A stretch of 64,000 nt of DNA from Bacteroidota bacterium (GCA_018267915.1 JAFDXN010000060.1:372001-436000); one strand, 5' to 3'. Shown: positions 51,987 to 59,917, counted from the stretch's first letter. A program made the numbers and translations. Notes: generated from the letters alone by a model not told the origin.

Positions 51987-52075
51987 AAAAAAAGCCACCC
52001 TGTTGCAACAGGGTGGCGCTCCTCTCTCACTTCTCTTTACTGCTTTTTCCTCCTAATAAACCTTGGCGATTTGAT
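51987..52075 (-). ncRNA. predicted sRNA B (LytTR-like-promoter family)
   Basis: Predicted minus-strand transcript of about 89 nt between sRNA C and the TonB receptor gene. It begins after TATCTTTG (52080-52087) and ends in a 12-bp perfect palindrome at 51994-52017 (arm GCCACCCTGTTG) followed by T7. The middle is purine-rich (AGGAGGAAAAAGC). The 11-mer GGTTTATTAGG (52062-52052) is the counterpart of elements in A and C. It ends 64 bp before the receptor ATG, so read-through could also make it a receptor leader. Confidence 0.6.
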
Positions 52076-52079
52076 GACT

Positions 52080-52087
52080 CAAAGATA
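52080..52087 (-). promoter_or_regulatory. -7 box of predicted sRNA B
   Basis: TATCTTTG on the minus strand, exactly 28 bp downstream of the direct repeats. No -33 TTG. Confidence 0.6.
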
Positions 52088-52115
52088 GAACGCCTTTCGG
52101 GGTTGTAAAAATGAT

Positions 52116-52145
52116 TGCGACGAAACCACCGGAAATCGCGACGAA
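52116..52145 (-). promoter_or_regulatory. paired 9-bp direct repeats (activator site) of sRNA B
   Basis: Minus strand: TTCGTCGCG (52145-52137), 12-bp spacer, TTCGTCGCA (52124-52116). The first copy differs from TTYGYCRCA only in its last base. Confidence 0.65.
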
Positions 52146-52155
52146 CAGTTCCAAT

Positions 52156-52248
52156 AAAAAAACCGTCCTGCGGAAGCGGGACGGCTGTTACTTGCCAGTA
52201 CTTGATTTTTTTCATCCTTATCACCCAATAAAGCCATGAAAAACTTAG
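52156..52248 (-). ncRNA. predicted sRNA C (LytTR-like-promoter family)
   Basis: Predicted minus-strand transcript of about 93 nt just downstream of the HupE-like gene. It begins after TATATTTG (52254-52261) and ends in a 9-bp stem CCGTCCTGC (52163-52171) / GCGGGACGG (52176-52184), GGAA loop, then T7. AGTTTTTCATGG (52245-52234) is identical to sRNA A, and GGCTTTATTGG (52235-52225) matches the shared 11-mer. An ATG frame within it runs through the terminator and has no counterpart in A or B, so I treat it as non-coding. It could instead act as terminator for the HupE-like transcript. Confidence 0.6.
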
Positions 52249-52253
52249 TGATA

Positions 52254-52261
52254 CAAATATA
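52254..52261 (-). promoter_or_regulatory. -7 box of predicted sRNA C
   Basis: TATATTTG on the minus strand, exactly 28 bp downstream of the direct repeats. No -33 TTG. Confidence 0.6.
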
Positions 52262-52289
52262 TATCCCTAAATCGGCCGTAGATTATTTG

Positions 52290-52319
52290 TGTGGCGAAGC
52301 TTGAATATACTGCGACAAA
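52290..52319 (-). promoter_or_regulatory. paired 9-bp direct repeats (activator site) of sRNA C
   Basis: Minus strand: TTTGTCGCA (52319-52311), 12-bp spacer, TTCGCCACA (52298-52290). Both fit TTYGYCRCA. The site starts 14 bp after the HupE-like stop codon. Confidence 0.65.
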
Positions 52320-52332
52320 TCTTTCGGCCGCA

Positions 52333-52992
52333 TTAGCTGATAAAGAAAACACGTTCTATCGTCCAATAGCCCGCTACTAGCGCAATGAACAGCGACGCCG
52401 GCACCACGATACGTTGACGATACCACCACTGCGTTGAGAATAGTTTTGCCACACATAGGTACATCAGCAGTATGATGCTGAGCTGCCCCAGCTCCACACC
52501 AACGTTAAAGCTGATCAATGCGGTAGCGAACGCATCCTTAGGCATGCCCAGTTCCGATAGTGCTCCCGCAAACCCCATTCCGTGCACCATGCCGAAAAGG
52601 AAAACCATGGCCATGCGCCATGGTTTCACCTTACTCGAGTAGATGTTTTCTACAGCCAGGAAAACAATTGAAAGAGCGATCAGGGGTTCTACTACTCTCG
52701 TCGGCGGATTGATATATCCATACATCGCAAGCCCTAGTGTGATGGAATGCGCCACTGTAAACATGGAAGCTTGCAGTATTATCTTTTTAAGGTCAGTATT
52801 CAGGAAAAATACACAGAGTATGAATAGTATATGGTCGAGCCCGAGAGGGATAATGTGCTGATACCCCAGCTCCAGGTATTTCATGAATACCGATCCTGTT
52901 TCCGATTTATCCAGTTGGTAGTTGATGATATGTGCGTTGCCCGGCAATGCCACTGTCGTCAACAGTACTATCAGTATCAGGTGCTTTTTCAT
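52333..52992 (-). CDS. HupE/UreJ-family membrane protein
   Basis: 219 aa. Signal-like first helix (LILIVLLTTVALPGNAH), then about six transmembrane helices. Family marks: YLELGYQHIIPLGLDHILFI with the conserved His and Asp, FTVAHSITLGLAMYG, and FGMVHGMGFAGALSELGM followed by FNVGVELGQLSI. HupE/UreJ proteins are nickel/cobalt-type permeases or metal-related accessory proteins. The start is 5 bp after the TPR gene stop, so the two are co-transcribed. Confidence 0.9.
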   Translation of the reverse strand: MKKHLILIVLLTTVALPGNAHIINYQLDKSETGSVFMKYLELGYQHIIPLGLDHILFILCVFFLNTDLKKIILQASMFTVAHSITLGLAMYGYINPPTRVVEPLIALSIVFLAVENIYSSKVKPWRMAMVFLFGMVHGMGFAGALSELGMPKDAFATALISFNVGVELGQLSIILLMYLCVAKLFSTQWWYRQRIVVPASLFIALVAGYWTIERVFFIS

Positions 52993-52997
52993 TACAC

Positions 52998-54347
52998 TTA
53001 TTTGGCAGCCAGTAATATCCTTTGGTCTATATAGGGCGATATCATTCTCGCTTCCTGCATTAATTCATTGCCTTTAGCTGCATCGCCCGCAGCGGCGTAT
53101 ATCATGCCGTCCTTGTACAGCGTCATCGCATTTTTTGTATTTGTTTTCAGGGTTTTATCTGCATGTATTTTGGCATTCGCGTAGTCGCCCCTCTGGTAAT
53201 ATATCCAGGCTGCCAGCTCGTTTGCATCTATATTATCAGGGCGCATCTCCAGGTCTTTCAGTGCGTATTGCAGCGCCTTATCGCTTTGTTTAGCGTCCAT
53301 ATAAGCAATAGCCAGTTCGCGGTTCGCATTATGTTTCGTAGGCTGCTTTGCTTGGTCCTGCTCGTTATCCTCCATCAGTTTCACGATATCATTTCGCACT
53401 TCTGCCGCTTTTGTATTGTCGCCTTTAAGCTCATACAGGTCTGCAAGCATGCCAACAAAAGCAGGTTGGCTTATGATTTTAATAGCCTGCCTCGTTAGTG
53501 CTATTGCCGAATCGTAATTCTTATAAACTTTCTGCACCTTGGCTAGTCCAATTAGTGCGTAGGCATATTTAGGGCGATAAGCGAGGGCAATGTTGTATGC
53601 CATAGCGGCACTGTCCGCCTTCCCGGTATTAAGGAACAGGTCTCCAAGCGTCACTCTAGCCCATTCGGTGTTCTCATCACCGGGGCCGCCGGCAAGCACG
53701 GCCATTTTCATGGCTGCTATGGCGCCGCTGTTATCGCCGTATATCTGGCGCAGGTATGATGCTCTGGAATACGAGCGCAGGTCCGGCCTTATGCTCAGCA
53801 TCTTGTCACAGTCTTTCACAGCCTCGGCATAGTTGCCCATTTCCACATTGGCATCCACCAGTGCCCCATAAATACCGGAATTACTATTATTCATGGCTTC
53901 CCCTTCCTTCGCTACTTTCAGTGCATCTTTGAACTGGTGCATGTTCAGCAGCACGGCCGATTTCAGGCTCAGGGCCTCAAATTGTATATCCTTATCACCG
54001 CTTTCTTCCTTTATCACTTTGTCGAGTACATTCAGGCTGGCATTGCTGTAATACCCTGTGTTGCCTGTTACACGTCCTTCCGTGATATACACGGAGGCCA
54101 GGTTGATGAATTGTTTTAGATCCTCGGGGTTGTTTTTTAGTGCCTCTATAGCTTTGTCATAAGTCCCTTTTACCAGCGCATATTCGGCATCAGTGCCTGT
54201 CTGCTGCTCCCGTGGCAGTAGTTTTGGCACGCTTAGCTCGCTGCTGATGCGCTGCATATCCTTGTTGTCGCCTTGCGAACAGGAACTGGTGCATACACCC
54301 AAAAAGAGAAGGGCGCCGCTTGCTATTAGTGTGAAGTATCTTTTCAT
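52998..54347 (-). CDS. TPR-repeat lipoprotein
   Basis: 449 aa from the ATG at 54347 (MKRYFTLIASGALLFLGVC); a 13-codon longer frame lacks a signal. Cysteines at the end of the hydrophobic stretch (VCTSSC) suggest lipidation. About eight TPR units fill the body, for example AEAVKDCDKMLSIRPDLRSY, ALAYRPKYAYALIGLAKVQK and ALQYALKDLEMRPDNIDANE. It is probably a periplasmic protein-protein scaffold. Operon with the HupE-like gene. Confidence 0.88.
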   Translation of the reverse strand: MKRYFTLIASGALLFLGVCTSSCSQGDNKDMQRISSELSVPKLLPREQQTGTDAEYALVKGTYDKAIEALKNNPEDLKQFINLASVYITEGRVTGNTGYYSNASLNVLDKVIKEESGDKDIQFEALSLKSAVLLNMHQFKDALKVAKEGEAMNNSNSGIYGALVDANVEMGNYAEAVKDCDKMLSIRPDLRSYSRASYLRQIYGDNSGAIAAMKMAVLAGGPGDENTEWARVTLGDLFLNTGKADSAAMAYNIALAYRPKYAYALIGLAKVQKVYKNYDSAIALTRQAIKIISQPAFVGMLADLYELKGDNTKAAEVRNDIVKLMEDNEQDQAKQPTKHNANRELAIAYMDAKQSDKALQYALKDLEMRPDNIDANELAAWIYYQRGDYANAKIHADKTLKTNTKNAMTLYKDGMIYAAAGDAAKGNELMQEARMISPYIDQRILLAAK

Positions 54348-54401
54348 TACTGTGTTGTTTATGGTATATACGCATCCGGTCACCATTTGGTTTTAAAATA
54401 A

Positions 54402-54430
54402 TTAAAGGGGTGCATTACGCACCCCTTTAA
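54402..54430 (-). terminator. intrinsic terminator after the first DUF4331 gene
   Basis: A perfect 12-bp stem, TTAAAGGGGTGC (54402-54413) with 54419-54430, ATTAC loop. On the minus strand a T-rich ATTATTTTAAAA tail follows. It lies 22 bp after the DUF4331 stop and before the TPR gene. Confidence 0.75.
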
Positions 54431-54451
54431 TAGCCATTTCTATTGTTTCAA

Positions 54452-56494
54452 CTAATTGGTTTTTATAAGCTTAACTGATTGTATCGTTTGCCCGCCTACG
54501 CTCAGCTTTGCAAAGTATATACCGCTTGCCAGGTTACCGCTGTTCCAGTGTGCACTATACTCGCCGGCTTCCTTGCGTTCATTGGCTATGGTCTGTATTA
54601 CCCTCCCGTTCAGGTCCACCACTTGTATCATGATGTTAGCATTTGCCGACAGTTTGTACTTAAGCGTCACCTCGTTGGTAAATGGATTAGGGTAGGCATT
54701 CATCGCGGCTGCAGGTGTTGCCAGGCCCAGTTCCGCTACCGACGTCGGTCCCACATAATCCTGCCCGTTAAACCCTCTCCATGGTTCCTGCAGGTACGGG
54801 AAGCATTGCTGGAAGGTGGTATCGTTGTGAGTAACACCGGCGTTGAAGTCAATTACATGCAGCAGGTCTGGCGTTACCGGGTTGGTAGTGTAGTCGTCAT
54901 ACCAAAGCCCAATAGCAGCAAGTGCCACGCCCGATACTGCTTGCAGTTCTATGGTGGTCACGTCATCTTCCAGCCTGCGCCCATTAGGGAAGCCGTCCAT
55001 GTTTGGTATGAACTGTATATTGGTATTGTTATAGGTAGGATCTGTAAGGCCCAGCACTGCTGCCTTAACAATACCCAGTGAACTGAAATTAGGATCTGTG
55101 CGCGGGGTCACCGGCACGGCCATGTTCAGGCGCAGCAGGTCGGCAAACTCCGGTGTGCCGATAAGGGGGGTATATAGCAGGAAGTTGTTGATAAAAGGCT
55201 TGCCTGCTGCCAACGGGTTGCCATTTTTCCCGGTTGCCAGTTGGTAAGGGTTCAGGTTGGGCACACCCATCAGGAAGATGGGCATTATGTCCACTGCCCT
55301 GGGACTGTTGTTGTTTGGCAGCAGGTAAGCGCCAAAACCACCTATATCGGCCAGCGCTGTACCCGATACAGCAGCGGTATTCTTCAATGGATACAATCCT
55401 TGCTTGGTATTACGGAAGTCGTAAGTACCTAAGGATGCTGTTTGGATCCTCAGTGAGTCAAGCCCGGGCACAGCGCCCCCATATTGCGAGTTGTCCATGT
55501 AAAGCGCCAGTTCCGGGTTTTGGAAATATTGCCTGTAACCGCCATCGCTGGTGTAAGGATTCGACCTGTTCCATTGGTCTTTCATGCCGAGTGGTATCAC
55601 CACTTCGTTTGTTAGTGGCATACCCAGGCGCGATACCTGTACCCAGTTACCTGAGTAGCTTGGTTCGTTACCGGCAGCACTCAGTGTGGTGATCTGCGGG
55701 CGGCTGGCCGATGCCCATACGCCTATCACAAAGTTGCCGTCCAGTATGCTGCTCGCCTGTGTGGTGTTCATCCCGTTTTTTTGCAATGTGGTGATAGGCA
55801 CTTCTATTGCTATAGTATGACAGTTGAACTTTGCGAGGCCATCGCGTGCTTGCGCCCCGGTGCGAAAACCGCCCACGTCAAACGCACCCCCCAGGTCCAC
55901 GAAGAAAGGATCGTCAGCGGGTCCGCAAAATACCTTTTCACCGCTTGTAGCAGTGGCAACAGCCTGTTGCATCAGCGAGCCGTAAGAGGTGGCTCCCAGT
56001 CCCACAGTCGCATTCTCTATCGAGCGCGGACCGATGTTGGGTGGGGGTACAACACCATTGCTCACAATGGTGCTAAAGGTATTACCTCCGTCCATGCTTC
56101 GCTCGCAGGTATAGGTTGTCTTGATATTTTGCTGTCCCAGCCTGATGTTGAAGAATGTCGTCGCATCCTGGTTTGTGTGCTGGAATGTGAACCTGTACAC
56201 GATATTGTCACCGGGAGTGTTCGCATTGTTCTTTACATGTATCTCGTAGCGGATATTCTCCCCGAATGTATAATAATTTGGTCCTCCTGCCGGATGCTCG
56301 AACGGGATATAATTGGCTATGAGCACTATCTTGTTCGTGTCGCAGGGACTGCGAAATGCATACAGGTCCGTATTGTCTGCCAGTGGGTCAAAGGCGATCA
56401 GGGGAGCTTCCCTGTGGCTTGACGCTTGGGCCTTTAGCTGCGGCAACAGTAATATTGCTAATGCCACCGCAAGTTTGTTGAATATATTTTTCAT
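54452..56494 (-). CDS. DUF4331 protein with T9SS type A sorting domain
   Basis: 680 aa. Signal peptide LAVALAILLLPQLKAQA. DUF4331 body begins SSHREAPLIAFDPLADNTDL and includes YAFRSP, YIPFEHPAGGPNYYTFGEN, FCGPADDPFFVDLGGAFDVG and DGFPNGRRLEDDVTTIELQA. The last 75 residues are a sorting domain (AYPNPFTNEVTLKYKLSANA to IYFAKLSVGGQTIQSVKLIK). It should be a surface or secreted protein. The downstream paralogue lacks the sorting domain. Confidence 0.92.
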   Translation of the reverse strand: MKNIFNKLAVALAILLLPQLKAQASSHREAPLIAFDPLADNTDLYAFRSPCDTNKIVLIANYIPFEHPAGGPNYYTFGENIRYEIHVKNNANTPGDNIVYRFTFQHTNQDATTFFNIRLGQQNIKTTYTCERSMDGGNTFSTIVSNGVVPPPNIGPRSIENATVGLGATSYGSLMQQAVATATSGEKVFCGPADDPFFVDLGGAFDVGGFRTGAQARDGLAKFNCHTIAIEVPITTLQKNGMNTTQASSILDGNFVIGVWASASRPQITTLSAAGNEPSYSGNWVQVSRLGMPLTNEVVIPLGMKDQWNRSNPYTSDGGYRQYFQNPELALYMDNSQYGGAVPGLDSLRIQTASLGTYDFRNTKQGLYPLKNTAAVSGTALADIGGFGAYLLPNNNSPRAVDIMPIFLMGVPNLNPYQLATGKNGNPLAAGKPFINNFLLYTPLIGTPEFADLLRLNMAVPVTPRTDPNFSSLGIVKAAVLGLTDPTYNNTNIQFIPNMDGFPNGRRLEDDVTTIELQAVSGVALAAIGLWYDDYTTNPVTPDLLHVIDFNAGVTHNDTTFQQCFPYLQEPWRGFNGQDYVGPTSVAELGLATPAAAMNAYPNPFTNEVTLKYKLSANANIMIQVVDLNGRVIQTIANERKEAGEYSAHWNSGNLASGIYFAKLSVGGQTIQSVKLIKTN

Positions 56495-56521
56495 GTCTTT
56501 TTCTTTTGTTGTTGATATGAA

Positions 56522-58267
56522 TTAAAATCTTGCTTGCAGCGTATGGTCATAGCCTCTCCATGGTTGTTGCACGTACGGGAAAGACGCCTGGAATGTAGTG
56601 TCGTTATGTGTAGGTCCTGCGCTGAACTGTAATACTCTTTGAAGGGCTGGTGTCACAGGGCTGTTAGGGGCTGCATAGTCATCGTACCACAAGCCTATGG
56701 CAGCCAGCGCTACGCCCGATACCGCTTGCAATTCGATAGTGGTTACATCGTCCTCCAGCCTGCGGCCATTGGGGAAACCATCCATATTGGGTATGAACTC
56801 AATATTGGTGTTATTGTATGTCGGGTTGGTAAGTCCCAATACTGCTGCTTGCACAATGCCGAGCGAACTGAAGTTGGGATCGTTGCGTGGTGTTGGCGGT
56901 ACGGCCATATTCAGGCGCAGCATATCACCAAGCGTAGGCAGGAAGTTGTTGATGAATGGTTTACCTGCAGCTAGCGGGTTGCCATTTTTGCCCGTTGCTA
57001 ATTGATAAGGGTCCAGGTTGGGTACGCCGGTATAGAATATTGGTAATATGTCCACAGCACGTGGGCTCACCGAGTCGGGTAGCAGTATCGTGCCGAAAAT
57101 AGCATCGTCCAGGGCGGTACCGGCTACAGCTGCCGAGCCTTTCAGCGGCCACAAACCCTTTTTCCCGTTGCGGAAATCGTAAGCACCCAGCGAATTGCTT
57201 TGTATGCGCAAGGCGTTCAGCGATGGCACTGCACCGCCATATTGCGAGTTATCCATGTAGAGTGCCAGTTCAGGGTTTTTGAAGTAGGGAATAAACTGCC
57301 CGTCATTAGCCGGAGTAGTTGCGTTCCACTTGTCTTTCATGCCCAGTGGTATCACAGCTTCGTTGGTTAGTGGCATACCCAGGCGCGATACCTGTACCCA
57401 GTTTCCACTATAGCTGTCACTCCCTGCATTCAGTGTTTTAATTTGCTTTCTGCTTGCCGATGCCCATACGCCTATCACAAAGTCCGGGTCCAGTATGTTC
57501 GCTGCCATGTTTGCGGTCTTCCCGTCTTTTTGCAGCGTGCTGATAGGTATCTTCAATGCTATACTATGCACGTTGAATCGTGCCAACCCGTCTTTTGTTG
57601 GGTTGGTGGCATTTCCTTCCGGCCTGAAGTTGCCTACGTCAAATGCGCCTGCCAGGTCCACGAAGAAGGGATCATCCACCGGTCCGCAGAACACTTTCTC
57701 GCCTGTGTTGGCTGTGCCAATAGCGCTTTGCATCAGGCTCATATAGCTGGCAGCGCCAAGGCCCACTGTAGCATCTTGTATCGAGCGCGGGCCGATGTTT
57801 GAAGGAGGCACTACACCGTTGCTGTATATAGTTGTGAAAGTGTTACCACCGTCGGTACTGCGTTCACAGGTGTAGCTCGTTTTCAGATTTTGCTGCCCTA
57901 GTCTTATGTTGAAAAAGGTGCTGGCGTCCTGGTTCACTTGCTGAAAGGTGAAGCGGTAGGTGATGTCGTCATTTGTAGTGGTTGTCTGGTTCTTGATGTG
58001 TATCTCGTACCGCACATCAGGGGAGAAGTTGTAATAGTTCGGTCCGCCTTCAGGTAGCTCAAATGGGATGTAGTTGGCGATGATCGTTATCGTGTTTGGA
58101 TCATCGGGGCTGCGGAAGGCGTAGAGGTCTGTGTTGTCCGCCAGCGGGTCGCGCGAGATAAGCGGCGCCTCACGATGACTCGATGCGTAGCCATTCAGCG
58201 ACGCGCCAAGCAATCCCAGTAATACGCCACATACCCGTAGTCTTCTTAATAAGGGATGTTTGCTCAT
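56522..58267 (-). CDS. DUF4331 protein without sorting domain
   Basis: 581 aa. Signal peptide about residues 1-28 (VCGVLLGLLGASLNGYA). The body matches the neighbour closely: SSHREAPLISRDPLADNTDL, GPNYYNFSPDVRYEIHIKN, CGPVDDPFFVDLAGAFDVGN, PNMDGFPNGRRLEDDVTT. It ends shortly after the DUF4331 domain (GYDHTLQARF) with no T9SS tail, so it probably stays periplasmic or uses another route. Tandem duplication with 27 bp between the genes. Confidence 0.9.
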   Translation of the reverse strand: MSKHPLLRRLRVCGVLLGLLGASLNGYASSHREAPLISRDPLADNTDLYAFRSPDDPNTITIIANYIPFELPEGGPNYYNFSPDVRYEIHIKNQTTTTNDDITYRFTFQQVNQDASTFFNIRLGQQNLKTSYTCERSTDGGNTFTTIYSNGVVPPSNIGPRSIQDATVGLGAASYMSLMQSAIGTANTGEKVFCGPVDDPFFVDLAGAFDVGNFRPEGNATNPTKDGLARFNVHSIALKIPISTLQKDGKTANMAANILDPDFVIGVWASASRKQIKTLNAGSDSYSGNWVQVSRLGMPLTNEAVIPLGMKDKWNATTPANDGQFIPYFKNPELALYMDNSQYGGAVPSLNALRIQSNSLGAYDFRNGKKGLWPLKGSAAVAGTALDDAIFGTILLPDSVSPRAVDILPIFYTGVPNLDPYQLATGKNGNPLAAGKPFINNFLPTLGDMLRLNMAVPPTPRNDPNFSSLGIVQAAVLGLTNPTYNNTNIEFIPNMDGFPNGRRLEDDVTTIELQAVSGVALAAIGLWYDDYAAPNSPVTPALQRVLQFSAGPTHNDTTFQASFPYVQQPWRGYDHTLQARF

Positions 58268-58390
58268 GGAAAATGTTTTTATTTTTTAAACAATACAACC
58301 ATATACGCCTTAACATCTCTTTAGGTTTTCGGATCTTAAAAAATAAATCGCTAGGATGCTGTAAACCATTACTTATCAGTACTTGACAAT

Positions 58391-58421
58391 AAAAAATCGG
58401 GCGGCAATATTGCCGCCCGAT
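58391..58421 (-). terminator. intrinsic terminator of the TIGR00266 gene
   Basis: A perfect palindrome: ATCGGGCGGCAA (58396-58407) pairs with 58410-58421. T6 follows on the minus strand (58396-58391). It lies 75 bp after the stop codon at 58496. Confidence 0.85.
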
Positions 58422-58495
58422 ATAGTGATGCTCCAATGCGTTGGGCTCGGAAACAGTTGTTTCAAACTATTAACCTGTCAACTTCTCAACCTAAC

Positions 58496-59290
58496 CTACT
58501 GCCATCCGTCACCATCCAGCAGGTTGCCGAGGCCGCCTAATATGCTGCCTTCCTCTTTACGTTGCACTGTTGCATACCGCAATATGCGTCCGGCAAGTCG
58601 GCTCACGGGCAATGTCTGTATCCACACTTTACCTGGTCCCTGCAATGTCGCAAAGAATACGCCTTCACCACCGAATAAAGTGTTTTTGATGCCGCCCACA
58701 AATTGTATGTCATAATTGATGGACGATGTAAAGCCCACTATGCAGCCTGTGTCTATCTTCACAAGTTCACCTGTTTGCAGCTCACGTTCCAGCACATGGC
58801 CGCCTGCATGCATGAAGGCCATACCGTCGCCCTCAAGCTTTTCCATGATGAAACCTTCACCGCCAAAAAGTCCCGTGCCAAGTTTCTTCTGAAACTCTAT
58901 CCCTACTGAAACACCCTTCGCCGCACACAGGAAAGCATCCTTTTGACAGATTACGCGCCCGCCCAGTTGTTGCAGGTCCAGTGCAATGATCTTACCAGGG
59001 TAGGGGGAAGCAAACGAGACGCGCTTCTTTCCCTGGCCGATGTTCGTATACGCTGTCATAAACAAACCTTCACCCACCAGCAATCGCTTGCCTGCCGAAA
59101 AGAGCTTATTCATAAGCCCGCCCTTTTGCTGGCTGCCATCGCCAAAGATGGTCTCCATTTGTATGCCGTCGTCCATCATCATAAAGCTGCCCGGCTCGGC
59201 TACTGCCGTCTCCTGCGGGTCCAGCTCCACCTCTACATACTGCATTTCCTCGCCTATGATCTTGTAATCTATTTCGTGGTTGTTGCGCAT
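58496..59290 (-). CDS. TIGR00266/AIM24-family protein
   Basis: 264 aa, the family's usual length. Marks: YVEVELDPQETAVAEPGSFM near the N-terminus, repeated GGEGFIMEKLEGDG and GGEGVFFATLQGPGKVWIQT, and LERELQTGELVKIDTGCIVG. The fold is a beta-sandwich trimer; bacterial function is unknown. No signal peptide, so cytoplasmic. Confidence 0.9.
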   Translation of the reverse strand: MRNNHEIDYKIIGEEMQYVEVELDPQETAVAEPGSFMMMDDGIQMETIFGDGSQQKGGLMNKLFSAGKRLLVGEGLFMTAYTNIGQGKKRVSFASPYPGKIIALDLQQLGGRVICQKDAFLCAAKGVSVGIEFQKKLGTGLFGGEGFIMEKLEGDGMAFMHAGGHVLERELQTGELVKIDTGCIVGFTSSINYDIQFVGGIKNTLFGGEGVFFATLQGPGKVWIQTLPVSRLAGRILRYATVQRKEEGSILGGLGNLLDGDGWQ

Positions 59291-59394
59291 TATGGTTGTT
59301 TTACTTCAAATCTACTACATAAATTAAATCACTGTCTCGCACAGCTTACATTCCCTCTGCGGTACGATATTTTAGCCTTTACCTGAAAGTTGAT

Positions 59395-59703
59395 ATGAAC
59401 ACGGCAAACGAAAATAGCAAAGAAGAAAAAGAGGTGCCCCACGGCAGCGATCATGGCGACCAGGGGAAGGCCACATTCAAACCCGGCTCTACTACACAAG
59501 GTGGCTCCGACTTTGGTCAGGGCTCATCCAATCTCGGCCCCGAGTCGTACGAGCAAGGTAGTGAGAAAAATGAGGGCAGCAATTACAACAACGAACGCAA
59601 GCCCGTCCCGGACAACAACAATACACAAGATATCGAAAACGGGCTTTCGGGAGATAATACGGAGAGCGGTCCCAATACTGCCGACCCTAACGTAAGCGAA
59701 TAA
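59395..59703 (+). CDS. small hydrophilic protein of unknown function
   Basis: 102 aa, with Gly, Ser, Asn, Asp and Glu making up most of the chain and almost no hydrophobic residues (SKEEKEVPHGSDHGDQGKAT, GGSDFGQGSSNLGPESYEQG). Predicted fully disordered, reminiscent of stress-type hydrophilins, but no defined family motif. Downstream region to 59893 includes a terminator. Confidence 0.6.
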   Translation: MNTANENSKEEKEVPHGSDHGDQGKATFKPGSTTQGGSDFGQGSSNLGPESYEQGSEKNEGSNYNNERKPVPDNNNTQDIENGLSGDNTESGPNTADPNVSE

Positions 59704-59865
59704 TTACGCAATTTTAAATTATTGTGTTGTTGTCTTTATTCCGGGAATTATCATTAATCTTGCAGTGTGATTAAATCGTGTAAACATATGCATTGTTGTA
59801 AGTATCCTGCGCAGCAGCGAAGGGAGCGACCATTGCATATTTGAAAATATCAAAATAGCATACGG

Positions 59866-59893
59866 CCCTTCGGTAACCCCGGAGGGTTTTTTT
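59866..59893 (+). terminator. intrinsic terminator upstream of the thioesterase gene
   Basis: CCCTTCGG (59866-59873) pairs with CCGGAGGG (59879-59886, one T-G pair), TAACC loop, then T7. It lies 163 bp after the hydrophilic-protein gene and 25 bp before the thioesterase ATG, so it may end a long 3' UTR, a separate short RNA, or act as attenuator. Confidence 0.75.
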
Positions 59894-59917
59894 ATTTCAC
59901 CAGGTAAAGACAACACA

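Noticed and set aside
52027..52224. 65-codon open frame on the minus strand
   Set aside because: It runs through the terminator of predicted sRNA C and the direct repeats and promoter of sRNA B, and its protein has no recognisable feature.
52643..52861. Single TTTGCCACA-like copies in the HupE and TonB receptor genes (for example near 52440 and 49722) as further regulator sites
   Set aside because: They lie within coding sequence as single copies without the second repeat at 12 bp or a TAnnTTTG box.
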